Origin: Flavobacteriales bacterium BRH_c54
Lineage (GTDB): Bacteria > Bacteroidota > Bacteroidia > Flavobacteriales_E > Vicingaceae
Direction of reading: 5' to 3'
Assembly: GCA_000961845.1 (NCBI GenBank)
Contig: LADZ01000060.1
Coordinates: 1 to 64,000 of the forward strand
DNA length: 64,000 bases
Positions 43,600 through 53,015 of this stretch are shown here, in pieces. Below the pieces are notes generated by a model. The model saw nothing but the letters and a program-made list of their open reading frames with translations. It made no database searches and was not told the origin of the DNA. Made by a program: the position numbers and the translations under genes. Within the stretch, counting starts at the first letter, position 1. Every line of letters begins with the position of its first letter.

Positions 43600-44334
43600 A
43601 TGGAAAACGAAATTAGAATAAACAAATACCTCAGTGAAATGGGTTTCTGCTCTAGAAGGGCTGCCGATAAACTTATTGAGCAAAGAAGAGTAACGATAAA
43701 CGGAAAAGTTCCTGAAATGGGAACTAAAATTACTCCTGATGATGTAGTAATGGTTGATGGGAAACCTATAAAAAACACCAACGAAAACTTTGACTATATT
43801 GCGTTTAACAAACCTATTGGTATTGTTTGTACAACAGATACTCGCGTTGAAAAAGATAATATCATAGACTACATCAACTATCCAAAAAGAATTTTCCCTA
43901 TTGGTAGATTGGATAAACCTAGCGAAGGATTGATTTTACTTACCAGCGATGGTGACATTGTAAATAAAATCCTACGTTCCGGAAATAACCACGAAAAAGA
44001 GTACATCGTTACCGTAAATAGACCTATAACTACTGATTTTATTCAAAAAATGAGCAATGGTATTCCTATTTTAGATACTGTTACTAAAAAATGTAAGGTA
44101 AAAGCTATTGACAAGTTTAGTTTCAACATTATTCTTACTCAAGGGTTAAACCGACAAATAAGAAGAATGTGTGAACATTTAGGTTATGAAGTAAGAAAGC
44201 TAAGACGTATCAGAATTATGAATATCCATCTGGATATGCCAGTTGGAAAATGGAGAAAACTTACTGCTGAAGAAATGAACCAATTAAATGAACTTGTGGC
44301 GGATTCACCAAAAACTCCTCGTTATACGAAATAA
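43600..44334 (+). CDS. rluF: 23S rRNA pseudouridine synthase (RluF/RsuA family)
   Basis: 244 residues from the ATG at 43600. A longer frame opens at a GTG at 43444, but this lies inside the tRNA gene and the terminator, so it is rejected. An S4 RNA-binding domain (IRINKYLSEMGFCSRRAADK) is followed by the catalytic domain with Asp105 in IGRLDKPSEGLILLT and the family's LNRQIRRMCEHLGYEV. The subgroup modifies a uridine of 23S rRNA (position 2604 in E. coli for RluF). TAATTTTG at 43581-43588 may be its -7 box. Confidence 0.87.
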   Translation: MENEIRINKYLSEMGFCSRRAADKLIEQRRVTINGKVPEMGTKITPDDVVMVDGKPIKNTNENFDYIAFNKPIGIVCTTDTRVEKDNIIDYINYPKRIFPIGRLDKPSEGLILLTSDGDIVNKILRSGNNHEKEYIVTVNRPITTDFIQKMSNGIPILDTVTKKCKVKAIDKFSFNIILTQGLNRQIRRMCEHLGYEVRKLRRIRIMNIHLDMPVGKWRKLTAEEMNQLNELVADSPKTPRYTK

Positions 44335-44352
44335 GAAATTCAAGAACTTCTT

Positions 44353-45939
44353 TTACTTCGCAATTAAATTATTCATTGCTCTCAACATCGATTCATTAGA
44401 ATTATTTATTTCTCTTACCATATTCAATAAAGAAGGAATATCTGTTTCCGACTCTTTACTTTCTTTAATAAGTTCATAAATCATAGCAACTTCATTCTGA
44501 TAATAACCAGACTGAATCTGATTGAGTTGTTCAATATCGGCATAAGAAGAAACGCTAAAATGTTCTGTTAACGCCATTAATTCATTATAAAACTGCTGTT
44601 GGTTTTTTTTGACTTTTTTATACAGACTGAAAAACTTATCTACAGCTGCTTTATTCAAATCATCTAAATTATGTTTAATATCTTTTAAATCTTTTGAAGA
44701 AAGAGTTGCATTTCTAAAACTTGCTACCAACTGATTTATTCTGTTAGCTTCCTCCTCAGAAAGTTCATTTTGCTGTAACTCTACATAAAACCTCACAATT
44801 TCAGTTTCATATTGTTTTAAGTTAAAGTACACCTCATCAACCGTTTTATTTTGTTTAATTAGTTGTAAAAACTGCTGATTCAAAGCTATCGCTTTTTGAA
44901 TAAAAACCACACACTCTTGTTCTAAAGCAGCAATGCCAGCATGGGTTTCCTTAGAACTTGCCAACTCAAGCTTTTTAGCCATTCTCTTCTCTTTAGGACT
45001 AATTACTTTATCTAACAACTGGGCAAACTGCTTTAAAAATGGTAACAATAAAATAATTCCCACCAAATTCATCATACTATGAAAAACAACCAATGCAAAT
45101 AAATCTTCCCGTATTGTAAAAACATCTTTTATAACATAACTGTATCCTTTAATAAAGGATAATGCTAATATCGTATTAAACACATTAAAAAAAACTTGCG
45201 ACCACCCCACTTTTTTCTTAATCGAATTCGCATTTATAGTTCCTATAATAGCTGTAATGGTTGTCCCCAAATCACTACCTATTACCAAATAAAAACCCTG
45301 GTTCAATGTAATTACTCCTGCCGCCAACGAGGATAAGAAAATCATCATGGCTGCAGAACTAGATTGGATACTTGCTGAAAGCAATATTCCAAAAGCAACA
45401 AATAACAATGGGTGTTTATCTGTTATAAATGAAAAATCAATGTGTTCAGCAAATTCAGCGAAACCATTTTTCATGTAGTTTAACCCTAAAAAAATAAAAC
45501 TAAACCCCATTAATAACTTACTTAGATTAGAAAGTTTTTCTGATTTTAAAAAAATTATTCCCAATCCCCCAATGGCTATAAATGGCAGAATAATAGCTCC
45601 TAAATCTAACTTAAATCCTAACCAAGAGACAATCCATCCCGTCATAGTCGTTCCTAAATTGGCTCCTAAAATAATACCTATGCCATTTTTTAAACCAATA
45701 ATGCCTGCTCCGGCAAAAGACATTACTAACAACGCAACCATTGAGCTACTTTGTAATGCCCCTGTAATTAAAGTACCCGAAAAAACCGCCTTAACAGAGT
45801 TGTTAGTATGCTTTCTTAGAAACTTTTTAAATGTTCTTCCTGCAAGATTTTTCAACGACTCCTCCATCATAAACATACCAAAAAGAAACAACCCTAGCCC
45901 TGCTAAAACTTCCCATATTTGTATATCTTGATATTCCAT
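44353..45939 (-). CDS. Na+/Pi cotransporter-family protein with PhoU-like tail
   Basis: 528 residues from the ATG at 45939 (MEYQDIQIWEVLAGLGLFLF); the frame can be opened at 46020 but that would overlap the divergent gene. Two inverted NptA repeats carry the paired motifs GALQSSSMVAL and GANLGTTMTG, then SIQSSSAAMM and GSDLGTTITA. Residues about 340-528 are a helical PhoU-like regulatory tail (LNQQFLQLIKQNKTVDE). It should import phosphate with sodium or help set phosphate balance. It is divergent from the GNAT-nitrilase gene. Confidence 0.88.
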   Translation of the reverse strand: MEYQDIQIWEVLAGLGLFLFGMFMMEESLKNLAGRTFKKFLRKHTNNSVKAVFSGTLITGALQSSSMVALLVMSFAGAGIIGLKNGIGIILGANLGTTMTGWIVSWLGFKLDLGAIILPFIAIGGLGIIFLKSEKLSNLSKLLMGFSFIFLGLNYMKNGFAEFAEHIDFSFITDKHPLLFVAFGILLSASIQSSSAAMMIFLSSLAAGVITLNQGFYLVIGSDLGTTITAIIGTINANSIKKKVGWSQVFFNVFNTILALSFIKGYSYVIKDVFTIREDLFALVVFHSMMNLVGIILLLPFLKQFAQLLDKVISPKEKRMAKKLELASSKETHAGIAALEQECVVFIQKAIALNQQFLQLIKQNKTVDEVYFNLKQYETEIVRFYVELQQNELSEEEANRINQLVASFRNATLSSKDLKDIKHNLDDLNKAAVDKFFSLYKKVKKNQQQFYNELMALTEHFSVSSYADIEQLNQIQSGYYQNEVAMIYELIKESKESETDIPSLLNMVREINNSNESMLRAMNNLIAK

Positions 45940-46002
45940 TTTCTTGATTAAAAAGAAGTAATTTTGTTTAGATTCTAAAACAAAAATAGAACTTATTTTA
46001 TT

Positions 46003-47529
46003 ATGAACGAAAAGCAACAAAAAATCACATTAGAGTTCCTTTCTCTTTCCGATTATGAAGAGTTAAAAGAAGCGATGATTGCTTCTTATAAAAATATGCC
46101 CGATTCTTACTGGAAAGAAAGACAAATTAACAATTTACTAAAAAAATTCCCCAAAGGACAGGTGGTTATTAAAGTAAACGGTAAAATTGCCGGTTGCGCT
46201 TTGTCTATTATTGTTGATTCTCAAAAATTTGACGACCAACATACCTACAAAGAAATTACAGGTAACTACACTTTTAATACCCATACTGAAGATGGTGACG
46301 TGTTGTATGGAATTGATATTTTTATCAAACCAGAATATCGTGGATTACGCTTAGGTAGAAGACTTTATGAATACCGTAAAGAACTTTGCGAAAATCTGGA
46401 TTTAAGAGCTATTTTTATGGGTGGAAGAATTCCGAACTACCATTTACACGCCAGTGAAATGACACCTAAAGAATATATTCAAAAAGTAAGAACACATGAA
46501 ATTCATGACCCTGTTTTAAACTATCAAATTTCTAATGATTTCCATCCCGTAAGAATTATTAAAGGGTATTTAGAAGGCGATGAAGCTTCTGGAGAATATG
46601 CAGTTTTATTACGTTGGGATAATATTTATTATGAAAAACCTACGAAAAAAGCCAAAACCATTAAAAAAATTGTTCGAATAGGAATTGTACAATGGCAAAT
46701 GCGTCCTTATGAAGATTTAGATAACTTAATGCGTCAGGCAGAATACTTTATTGATACACTAAGTGGCTACCGATGCGATTTTGCTCTTTTCCCAGAGTTT
46801 TTTAATGCTCCTTTAATGGCAAAATACAACCACCTTAACGAGTCTGATGCCATTAGAAAATTGGCTGAATACACTCCAGAAATTGTTGAACGTTTTTCTA
46901 AACTAGCCATTTCTTACAACATCAATATTATTGGCGGTAGTATGCCAAAATTGGTTGACAATCAACTTTACAATGTGGGTTATTTGCTAAAAAGAAACGG
47001 AGAAATTGAAGAATACGAAAAACTACATCCTACTCCGGATGAGAAAAAAGTTTGGGCAATGCAAGGCGGAAGTCAACTAAAATCTTTTGATACTGACTGC
47101 GGCAAAATTGGTATTTTAATTTGTTATGATGTTGAATTCCCTGAACTACCAAGAATGTTGGCAGATGATGGTGTTGGAATTTTATTTGTTCCTTTCCTTA
47201 CCGACACTCAAAATGGATTTTCTAGAATTAAACTTTGTGCACAATCTAGAGCCATAGAAAACGAATGCTATGTTGCTATTGGCGGTAGCGTTGGTAATTT
47301 ACCTAATGTACACAATATGGATATTCAATTTGCTCAATCAGGAGTTTTTACACCTTGCGATTTTCAATTTCCATCAAACGGAATAAAAGCCGAAGCAACT
47401 CCAAATACAGAAATGATTTTAATTGCAGATGTAGATATGGACTTGCTTACTGAACTACATAATTTCGGAAGTGTAAGAAATTTAAAAGATAGAAGATTGG
47501 ATATTTACGAAATTGCTAAAAAGAAATAA
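46003..47529 (+). CDS. GNAT acetyltransferase-carbon-nitrogen hydrolase fusion
   Basis: 508 residues in two domains. Residues about 1-215 are a GNAT fold (QVVIKVNGKIAGCALSII, acetyl-CoA loop YRGLRLGRRLYEYRKEL). Residues about 222-508 are a nitrilase-superfamily amidase (IGIVQWQMRPY) with the complete Glu265 (FPEFF), Lys340 (EKLHPTPDEKK) and Cys374 (LICYDVEFPE) triad. The fusion is widespread but has no established substrate; a two-step acyl-transfer/amide-hydrolysis repair or detoxification role is inferred. A lipoprotein gene follows after 31 bases. Confidence 0.92.
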   Translation: MNEKQQKITLEFLSLSDYEELKEAMIASYKNMPDSYWKERQINNLLKKFPKGQVVIKVNGKIAGCALSIIVDSQKFDDQHTYKEITGNYTFNTHTEDGDVLYGIDIFIKPEYRGLRLGRRLYEYRKELCENLDLRAIFMGGRIPNYHLHASEMTPKEYIQKVRTHEIHDPVLNYQISNDFHPVRIIKGYLEGDEASGEYAVLLRWDNIYYEKPTKKAKTIKKIVRIGIVQWQMRPYEDLDNLMRQAEYFIDTLSGYRCDFALFPEFFNAPLMAKYNHLNESDAIRKLAEYTPEIVERFSKLAISYNINIIGGSMPKLVDNQLYNVGYLLKRNGEIEEYEKLHPTPDEKKVWAMQGGSQLKSFDTDCGKIGILICYDVEFPELPRMLADDGVGILFVPFLTDTQNGFSRIKLCAQSRAIENECYVAIGGSVGNLPNVHNMDIQFAQSGVFTPCDFQFPSNGIKAEATPNTEMILIADVDMDLLTELHNFGSVRNLKDRRLDIYEIAKKK

Positions 47530-47560
47530 GTAAAAAAATTGTAAATTAGCCTATTAGAAA

Positions 47561-48241
47561 ATGTTACGATTATTTACATATTGTCTGATATTGTGTTTTG
47601 CAACGCTTATTGGCTGCAAATCTGATAAGGATAATGTGGTGCGTCCTAATTTAAACTATAATTACGCAGGACTTTCAATTAGCAACTATATTATTTATAA
47701 TGTAGATTCTATTTTTTATGATGATTTCACCAATAGTATTGATACTTTTCAATATCAAATTAAAGAAAAATTAGAATCTCAAATCACCGATTTACAAGGA
47801 GACCCTGCTTATAGGATAGAACGTTATAAAAAACATAATGACAGTACTCACTGGGAATTAGTTGATGTTTGGAGCAGTAAAATCTCAACCACTAACTACC
47901 AAAAAGTAGAAGAAAACATCCGCTATGTAAAATTAATTTTTCCTGTTCGTGCCAACAAAACTTGGGATGGTAATAATTTTAATAATGAGGGGCAAATGAT
48001 GTACGAATATACGTCTGTTCATCAAGCTGAAAACATTGGAGGTCATTCGTTAGATTCAGTTGCAACAGTAATTCAACAAAACGATGTCAACCTTATCAGT
48101 CAACAACTTTATGAAGAAAAATTTGCAACGAAAATTGGAATGGTATATCAAAAACGGTTGAGTAGAAAACGAGCCAACCTATCTGCTCCTTGGTTGGGTT
48201 TTGATGTTACCATGATTTTAGCCACTTACGGAAACGAATAA
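47561..48241 (+). CDS. Lipoprotein of unknown function
   Basis: 226 residues. The lipobox is FATLIGCKSD with cysteine at about 19. The mature part is beta-rich, with many Tyr/Asp/Ser strands (YAGLSISNYIIYNVDSIFYD, LIFPVRANKTWDGNNFNNEG, SLDSVATVIQQNDVNLI). It reads like a surface or periplasmic sheet fold. No family recognised. It lies between the fusion enzyme and a helicase gene, with short gaps on both sides. Confidence 0.62.
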   Translation: MLRLFTYCLILCFATLIGCKSDKDNVVRPNLNYNYAGLSISNYIIYNVDSIFYDDFTNSIDTFQYQIKEKLESQITDLQGDPAYRIERYKKHNDSTHWELVDVWSSKISTTNYQKVEENIRYVKLIFPVRANKTWDGNNFNNEGQMMYEYTSVHQAENIGGHSLDSVATVIQQNDVNLISQQLYEEKFATKIGMVYQKRLSRKRANLSAPWLGFDVTMILATYGNE

Positions 48242-48255
48242 ATGCTTTTTAAATA

Positions 48256-50460
48256 ATGACTTATAACCAATCAAGCTTAACGGCATTTGCTTCAAAATTT
48301 ATCAACCATACCAACCGCCATATTTTCCTTACAGGAAAAGCAGGAACAGGAAAAACTACCTTCCTAAAACACGTTGTACAACATACTCACAAAAAAGTAA
48401 TTGTTGCTGCTCCTACTGGAATTGCAGCCATAAATGCAGGTGGTGTAACGCTACACTCTTTGTTTCAATTGCCTTTTGGTTATTTTATCCCCGAAGATAA
48501 TAGTGCAAATTATTTTAATGAAAATCAGCAAATAAATACACCTGCCTCTTTATTAAAAAATGCCAAACTCAATAGAAATAAAATAAAACTTTTAAGAGAG
48601 CTGGAATTACTAATAATTGACGAAGTAAGTATGCTTAGAGCAGATTTATTGGACGCTATTGATACCATGCTCAGAAGTGTGAAAAGAAGAAAAAACATTC
48701 CTTTTGGAGGAGTTCAATTACTACTAATTGGGGATTTATTGCAACTTCCACCTGTGGTAAAAGATTTTGAATGGAATGTGTTGAAAAACTACTATTCGTC
48801 AATTTATTTTTTTAATGCTCAAGCATTTAACAACTCTCCTCCTATCCAAATTGAATTAGACAAAATTTATCGCCAGGCAGATACTAAATTTATTGGCTTA
48901 CTTAATAATTTAAGAGACAACAAGGTTTCTCCAGAAGATATTACAACACTAAAAGCTCATTTTCAACCCAATTTTAAACCAACACCTGATGAAGGATTTA
49001 TACGATTAACCACTCATAACAAACAAGCGGACAGCTATAACAGAGAAGAATTAGATAAAATAAAATCAACATCTTATTATTTTCAGGCAGATATAGAAGG
49101 TGATTTTAGTCCATACAACTACCCTCTCGATGAAAGTTTAGAGCTAAAGAAAGGTGCTCAGGTAATGTTTATTAAAAATGACCCTAGCGGAAAACAACAG
49201 TTTTTTAATGGTAAAATTGGTGTGATAACCGATTTAAGTGATGATAATATTGAAGTAAAAACAAGTGATGGCGACTTAATTATAGTCGAGAAATATACTT
49301 GGGAAAATGTAAAATATCAACTCAACCCGGCAACTAATGAAATTGAATACAATATAGTGGGAAAGTTTATTCAATATCCCTTAAAACTTGCTTGGGCGAT
49401 AACCGTTCATAAAAGTCAGGGATTAACTTTTGATAAAGCTATTATAGATATTGGGAATGCATTTGCTCAAGGGCAAGTCTATGTTGCTCTTTCGAGGTTG
49501 AGAAGTTTAGATGGCTTGGTAATGACCAGTAACCTCAACACTAATAGTTTATCTATTGATCAACATATTGCCCAGTTTTGCCAATCGAAACCAGATATTG
49601 AAGCCATAGAAAACATTTTAAAAACTGAAGAAAAATATTTTTTCTTAAATTATTTAGTAAATAGCTACGACCTATCAGATTTGCTTTATCAGGTAAAAGC
49701 TCATGCTGAAAGTTATACCAAAGCAGAAAACCTTTCTGCAAAACAAGCTTATTTGGAGTGGGCAAAAACACTTCAAAGCAAAGTAGAGGAATTAGTTTCT
49801 CCAGCGGAAAATTTTAAAAGACAGCTTAAAAAAATAATTTCCGAAAACAATGACCAACAACATTTATTTGAAAGAATAACTGCTGCCAACAATTATTTTA
49901 CTCCATTATTAAAAACCCAATCTGAAGCTATTTTTGAACATATTGAGAACTTAAAAACCAAAACCAAAGTAAAAAAATACATTACTGAGCTTAAAGAGTT
50001 AGAAAGCTATTTTTTTAAACAAATTCAGCAACTAACAAAAGCGAAAACACTAGTAGAGTCAGCACTTAACAATCAGGAGTTTGATAAGAGTAAACTAAGC
50101 TCTAAGAAGGAAGTTGAAACCCGCACCGAAAAACTGAAAAAAGTAGAAAAGAAAGCTCCAAAAGTTGATACCAAAAAAGTGAGTTTTGATTTATACAAAG
50201 CAGGTAAAAATGTAAAAGAAATTGCCAAAGAAAGAGGTTTTGTAGAAAGCACCGTTATCGGACATTTAGCTCATTATGTTGGGGTGGGAGAAATTGACAT
50301 CGCCACCTTACTTCCTAAAAAAACCATTGATGCTATTACTAAAGTGTACAAAAAAAACAAGGAAATTTCCGGACTAAATGAACTCAAATCCCAATTAGAC
50401 AATAGTATTTCTTATAGTGATATTAAAATGGTGTTGGCTGCTTTACAGAAGGAGGATTAA
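48256..50460 (+). CDS. Pif1-like superfamily 1 helicase with RecQ-type C-terminal HTH
   Basis: 734 residues. Walker A GKAGTGKTTFLKH (residues about 27-39), ATPase motif LLIIDEVSMLRADLLD, LLLIGDLLQLPPV (motif III) and AWAITVHKSQGLTFDKAIID with ALSRLRSLDGLVM (motifs V-VI) place it with Pif1/RecD-like 5'-3' helicases. Residues about 450-620 are helical. The last 95 residues (VSFDLYKAGKNVKEIAKERG, ESTVIGHLAHYVGVGEID) look like the HTH_40 domain at the end of RecQ. It probably works on replication forks or recombination intermediates. Confidence 0.87.
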   Translation: MTYNQSSLTAFASKFINHTNRHIFLTGKAGTGKTTFLKHVVQHTHKKVIVAAPTGIAAINAGGVTLHSLFQLPFGYFIPEDNSANYFNENQQINTPASLLKNAKLNRNKIKLLRELELLIIDEVSMLRADLLDAIDTMLRSVKRRKNIPFGGVQLLLIGDLLQLPPVVKDFEWNVLKNYYSSIYFFNAQAFNNSPPIQIELDKIYRQADTKFIGLLNNLRDNKVSPEDITTLKAHFQPNFKPTPDEGFIRLTTHNKQADSYNREELDKIKSTSYYFQADIEGDFSPYNYPLDESLELKKGAQVMFIKNDPSGKQQFFNGKIGVITDLSDDNIEVKTSDGDLIIVEKYTWENVKYQLNPATNEIEYNIVGKFIQYPLKLAWAITVHKSQGLTFDKAIIDIGNAFAQGQVYVALSRLRSLDGLVMTSNLNTNSLSIDQHIAQFCQSKPDIEAIENILKTEEKYFFLNYLVNSYDLSDLLYQVKAHAESYTKAENLSAKQAYLEWAKTLQSKVEELVSPAENFKRQLKKIISENNDQQHLFERITAANNYFTPLLKTQSEAIFEHIENLKTKTKVKKYITELKELESYFFKQIQQLTKAKTLVESALNNQEFDKSKLSSKKEVETRTEKLKKVEKKAPKVDTKKVSFDLYKAGKNVKEIAKERGFVESTVIGHLAHYVGVGEIDIATLLPKKTIDAITKVYKKNKEISGLNELKSQLDNSISYSDIKMVLAALQKED

Positions 50461-50487
50461 GAGAGTTATTAATTACAGAAAAACAAC

Positions 50488-51081
50488 ATGGATAACCAAA
50501 AAGAAATTATAACTATAGATCACGAAATTTTCAATGTTGAAGAAAATTTTGGCGAATTTAAATATCAAGAAGAATTGACGAGTAAACTTGATAGTTATTC
50601 TAATGATTTTAACCAAGAGATTATAAATGAAATTGTACTGTGGAAAGTAAATAGATATGCAAAATTACCAGATGAAGTATTTATATTGTTAAACAAAATA
50701 AATATTAACGAAAAAGTTCTAACTGAAGAACAAAAAAATATTGCAAGAGAGCTTTTAACCATTTTATTAAGTCCTAAAACTAAAGGAATTCAACTCCCTA
50801 TGGCATCAACAATTCTAAGATTTAGAAATAAAAACCTTTTTCAAATTATTGACCAAAGAGTCTATAGATTTTTATATGGAAAGTCTCTTTCTTTAAAACC
50901 GTATAAAACTGAACAAACTATACAAGATGAGATAAATATGTATTTTGAATATTTAGATATTTTAAAGAAAAAATGCGACAAGTTGAGTATTCCTTTTTCA
51001 GACTCTGATAGAATATTATACTTAGCTGACAAACATTATAACAAAAACCATTCATTAAGCAACTATGGTACTAAAAGTTAA
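50488..51081 (+). CDS. Unknown protein with a possible HhH-like core
   Basis: 197 residues, no signal. A stretch LPMASTILRFRNKNLFQIID followed by QRVYRFLYG resembles the core of hypothetical proteins with an HhH-GPD-like helical fold, a DNA-glycosylase-type scaffold, but the catalytic Lys/Asp pair cannot be identified with confidence. It lies 27 bases after the helicase gene on the same strand, so a shared transcript and a DNA-related role are plausible. It is noticeably AT-rich. Confidence 0.55.
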   Translation: MDNQKEIITIDHEIFNVEENFGEFKYQEELTSKLDSYSNDFNQEIINEIVLWKVNRYAKLPDEVFILLNKININEKVLTEEQKNIARELLTILLSPKTKGIQLPMASTILRFRNKNLFQIIDQRVYRFLYGKSLSLKPYKTEQTIQDEINMYFEYLDILKKKCDKLSIPFSDSDRILYLADKHYNKNHSLSNYGTKS

Positions 51082-51089
51082 TCCCCAAA

Positions 51090-52736
51090 TCAATTCTCGA
51101 AAACCATTTTTCCGTCTATAAAAGTTTTTTCTACTTTAGTTTTAAGGAGTTCTTGTTCATCAACTTTCATAATATCTCTGTTCGTGATAATAAAATCAGC
51201 ACTTTTACCTACTTCTAAACTACCTTTTTCTTCTTCTTCAAAATTAGCTATGGCAGCCCAAATAGTCATCCCTTTTAATGCTTCTTCTCTACTCAATGCA
51301 TTTTCCATCATTAAGCCTTGTTCAGGTTTTCCTTCTAGGTTTTTTCGAATAGTAGCACTATAAAAAGTATATAAAGGATTAATATCTTCCACAGGAAAAT
51401 CAGTTCCCAACGCTATCATACCTAATTGATTTAATAAATCTTTATAAGCATAAGCTGTTTTCATTCTATCATCACCTAATTTTTCTGCTGCCCACTCCAT
51501 ATCAGACATCGCATGTGTAGGTTGAACAGAAGGAATAATGGTTAGTTTTCTGAATTTCTCTAAATCTTCCGGGTGAACCACTTGAGCATGTTCTATTCTC
51601 CATCTTTTATCATTGGTTGTTGTTAATACTTGCTCATAAACTTTCAACATCATCCGAGTAGCAGAATCACCTATGGCATGTGTATTCATCTGAAAACCTT
51701 TTTCAGCTATTAATGGTGCATATTTTTCATAAAACTCAAGTTCATGTAAAATCAATCCTTTATTATGCTTAGTGGTATGGTAATCCTCTAACAAACAAGC
51801 ACTTTCTGAACCCAAAGAGCCGTCAGCATAAAACTTAAAAGAAGCAACATTTAATTTAGATGTTTTGTAGATGCCTTTTTCTAGATAATAATCAAGTAAT
51901 TCAGGTGTTGCACTTACCATGGCATACACTTTAATATGAAGCTTATTGGCTTGTTGCAATTCGTCAATCAACTCAATATCAGCTTTTTCTAGACCAGCAT
52001 CATCAACAGTTGTTAATCCAACTTCAAAAAGATATTTTTCTGCTTCAATTAAAGCTTTTTCTATCTGAGCATGAGTATATTCCGGTAACTGATTTTGTAC
52101 ATGCATTTTTGCATTATCAATTAAAATTCCGGTAAGCTTTCCATTTACTAAATCAATTCTACCTCCTTCAATTTTTATATTTGCTTTTATTCCTGTTAAA
52201 TCCATTGCTTTTTGATTAACCAAAGCTGCATGTCCGTCCACTCTTGACAGAAAAACAGGATTATCAGGAAAAAATTCATCTAATTTTTCTTTAGTAGGCA
52301 TTTTTTTATCTTGCCAAAAATTCTCATTCCAACCTCTTCCTATTATCCAACTACCTTTGGGTGTTTCATTTTTGACTACAAACTGCTGAAGTCTTTCTAT
52401 CACTTCATCAAAAGAATTAGAACCTATTAAATTTACTTCTAATAAATTTTTAGCATATCCAACAAAATGACAATGAGCATCAATAAATCCAGGGTAAATG
52501 GCTTTTCTTTCTGCATCAATAACTTCTGTTGCATAATATTTATTTAGGATTTCATTTTCAGGTCCTATCGCTACAATTTTACCATCTTTAATTGCCATGG
52601 CCTGAGTAATTTCAAACATATCATTTACCGTATAAATAGTACCGTTTCTAACAATTAAATCTACCTGAGCATTTTCTCTACAAGCCATTAAAGAAAATGT
52701 TATAAAAAGAAGAAATATATTTATTGTATGTTGCAT
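51090..52736 (-). CDS. Lipid-anchored amidohydrolase (YtcJ-like)
   Basis: 548 residues. The N-terminus is a lipoprotein signal ending in FSLMACRE. The amidohydrolase fold has the metal site GFIDAHCHFVGYAKNL, the region YKTSKLNVASFKFYADGSLG, EHAQVVHPEDLEKF, and LGTDFPVEDINPL. The YtcJ-type subgroup hydrolyses amides or esters, often with one or two metals. It would act in the periplasm on an unknown substrate. It converges with the 50488 gene 9 bases away and has a free promoter region upstream. Confidence 0.85.
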   Translation of the reverse strand: MQHTINIFLLFITFSLMACRENAQVDLIVRNGTIYTVNDMFEITQAMAIKDGKIVAIGPENEILNKYYATEVIDAERKAIYPGFIDAHCHFVGYAKNLLEVNLIGSNSFDEVIERLQQFVVKNETPKGSWIIGRGWNENFWQDKKMPTKEKLDEFFPDNPVFLSRVDGHAALVNQKAMDLTGIKANIKIEGGRIDLVNGKLTGILIDNAKMHVQNQLPEYTHAQIEKALIEAEKYLFEVGLTTVDDAGLEKADIELIDELQQANKLHIKVYAMVSATPELLDYYLEKGIYKTSKLNVASFKFYADGSLGSESACLLEDYHTTKHNKGLILHELEFYEKYAPLIAEKGFQMNTHAIGDSATRMMLKVYEQVLTTTNDKRWRIEHAQVVHPEDLEKFRKLTIIPSVQPTHAMSDMEWAAEKLGDDRMKTAYAYKDLLNQLGMIALGTDFPVEDINPLYTFYSATIRKNLEGKPEQGLMMENALSREEALKGMTIWAAIANFEEEEKGSLEVGKSADFIITNRDIMKVDEQELLKTKVEKTFIDGKMVFEN

Positions 52737-52812
52737 CTATAAAAAAGCATTTTTGTAGGAAGTAAAATTAACTATATCAAAGCAATCTATTAGCGATAAA
52801 CTGTAAAATAAG

Positions 52813-52844
52813 TTTGCTATATTTACAACAATTATTTAACTTTA
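52813..52844 (+). promoter_or_regulatory. Promoter of the 53008 gene
   Basis: A perfect TTTG at 52813-52816, 20 bases, and TAACTTTA at 52837-52844 (one mismatch). The transcript would start near 52848, leaving a leader of about 160 bases before the preferred start at 53008. Confidence 0.48.
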
Positions 52845-52956
52845 TATCGTGGTATAAAAATTGAAAAACAACCATAAACAAAACAATCAACTATGAAATA
52901 GCCACGTGCTGAAGCACACAAAAAGAAAAAAAGATAATCTGGCTTATTCCATATGA

Positions 52957-53015
52957 CATATAAAAAACAATAAATATCTACATATGAAAAACAATAAATA
53001 TCTACATATGAAAAC
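52957..53015 (+). repeat. 24-base tandem repeat duplicating a translation start
   Basis: CATATAAAAAACAATAAATA begins copy 1 (52957-52980); copy 2 (52981-53004) is identical except for G in place of A at position 6, and an 11-base start of copy 3 (CATATGAAAAC) follows from 53005. Each later copy contains CATATGAAAA, so the duplication creates a second ATG, in frame, 24 bases upstream of the likely original one. Confidence 0.9.

Noticed and set aside
45572-45931. A 119-residue plus-strand ORF within the Na/Pi transporter gene
   Set aside because: It is fully covered by the clear transporter reading frame with family motifs; low-complexity Pro/Ile/Lys composition marks a shadow.
52957-53015. 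CRISPR-like repeats
   Set aside because: The 24-base copies are directly adjacent with no spacers and only about 2.5 copies exist, so this is a tandem duplication.
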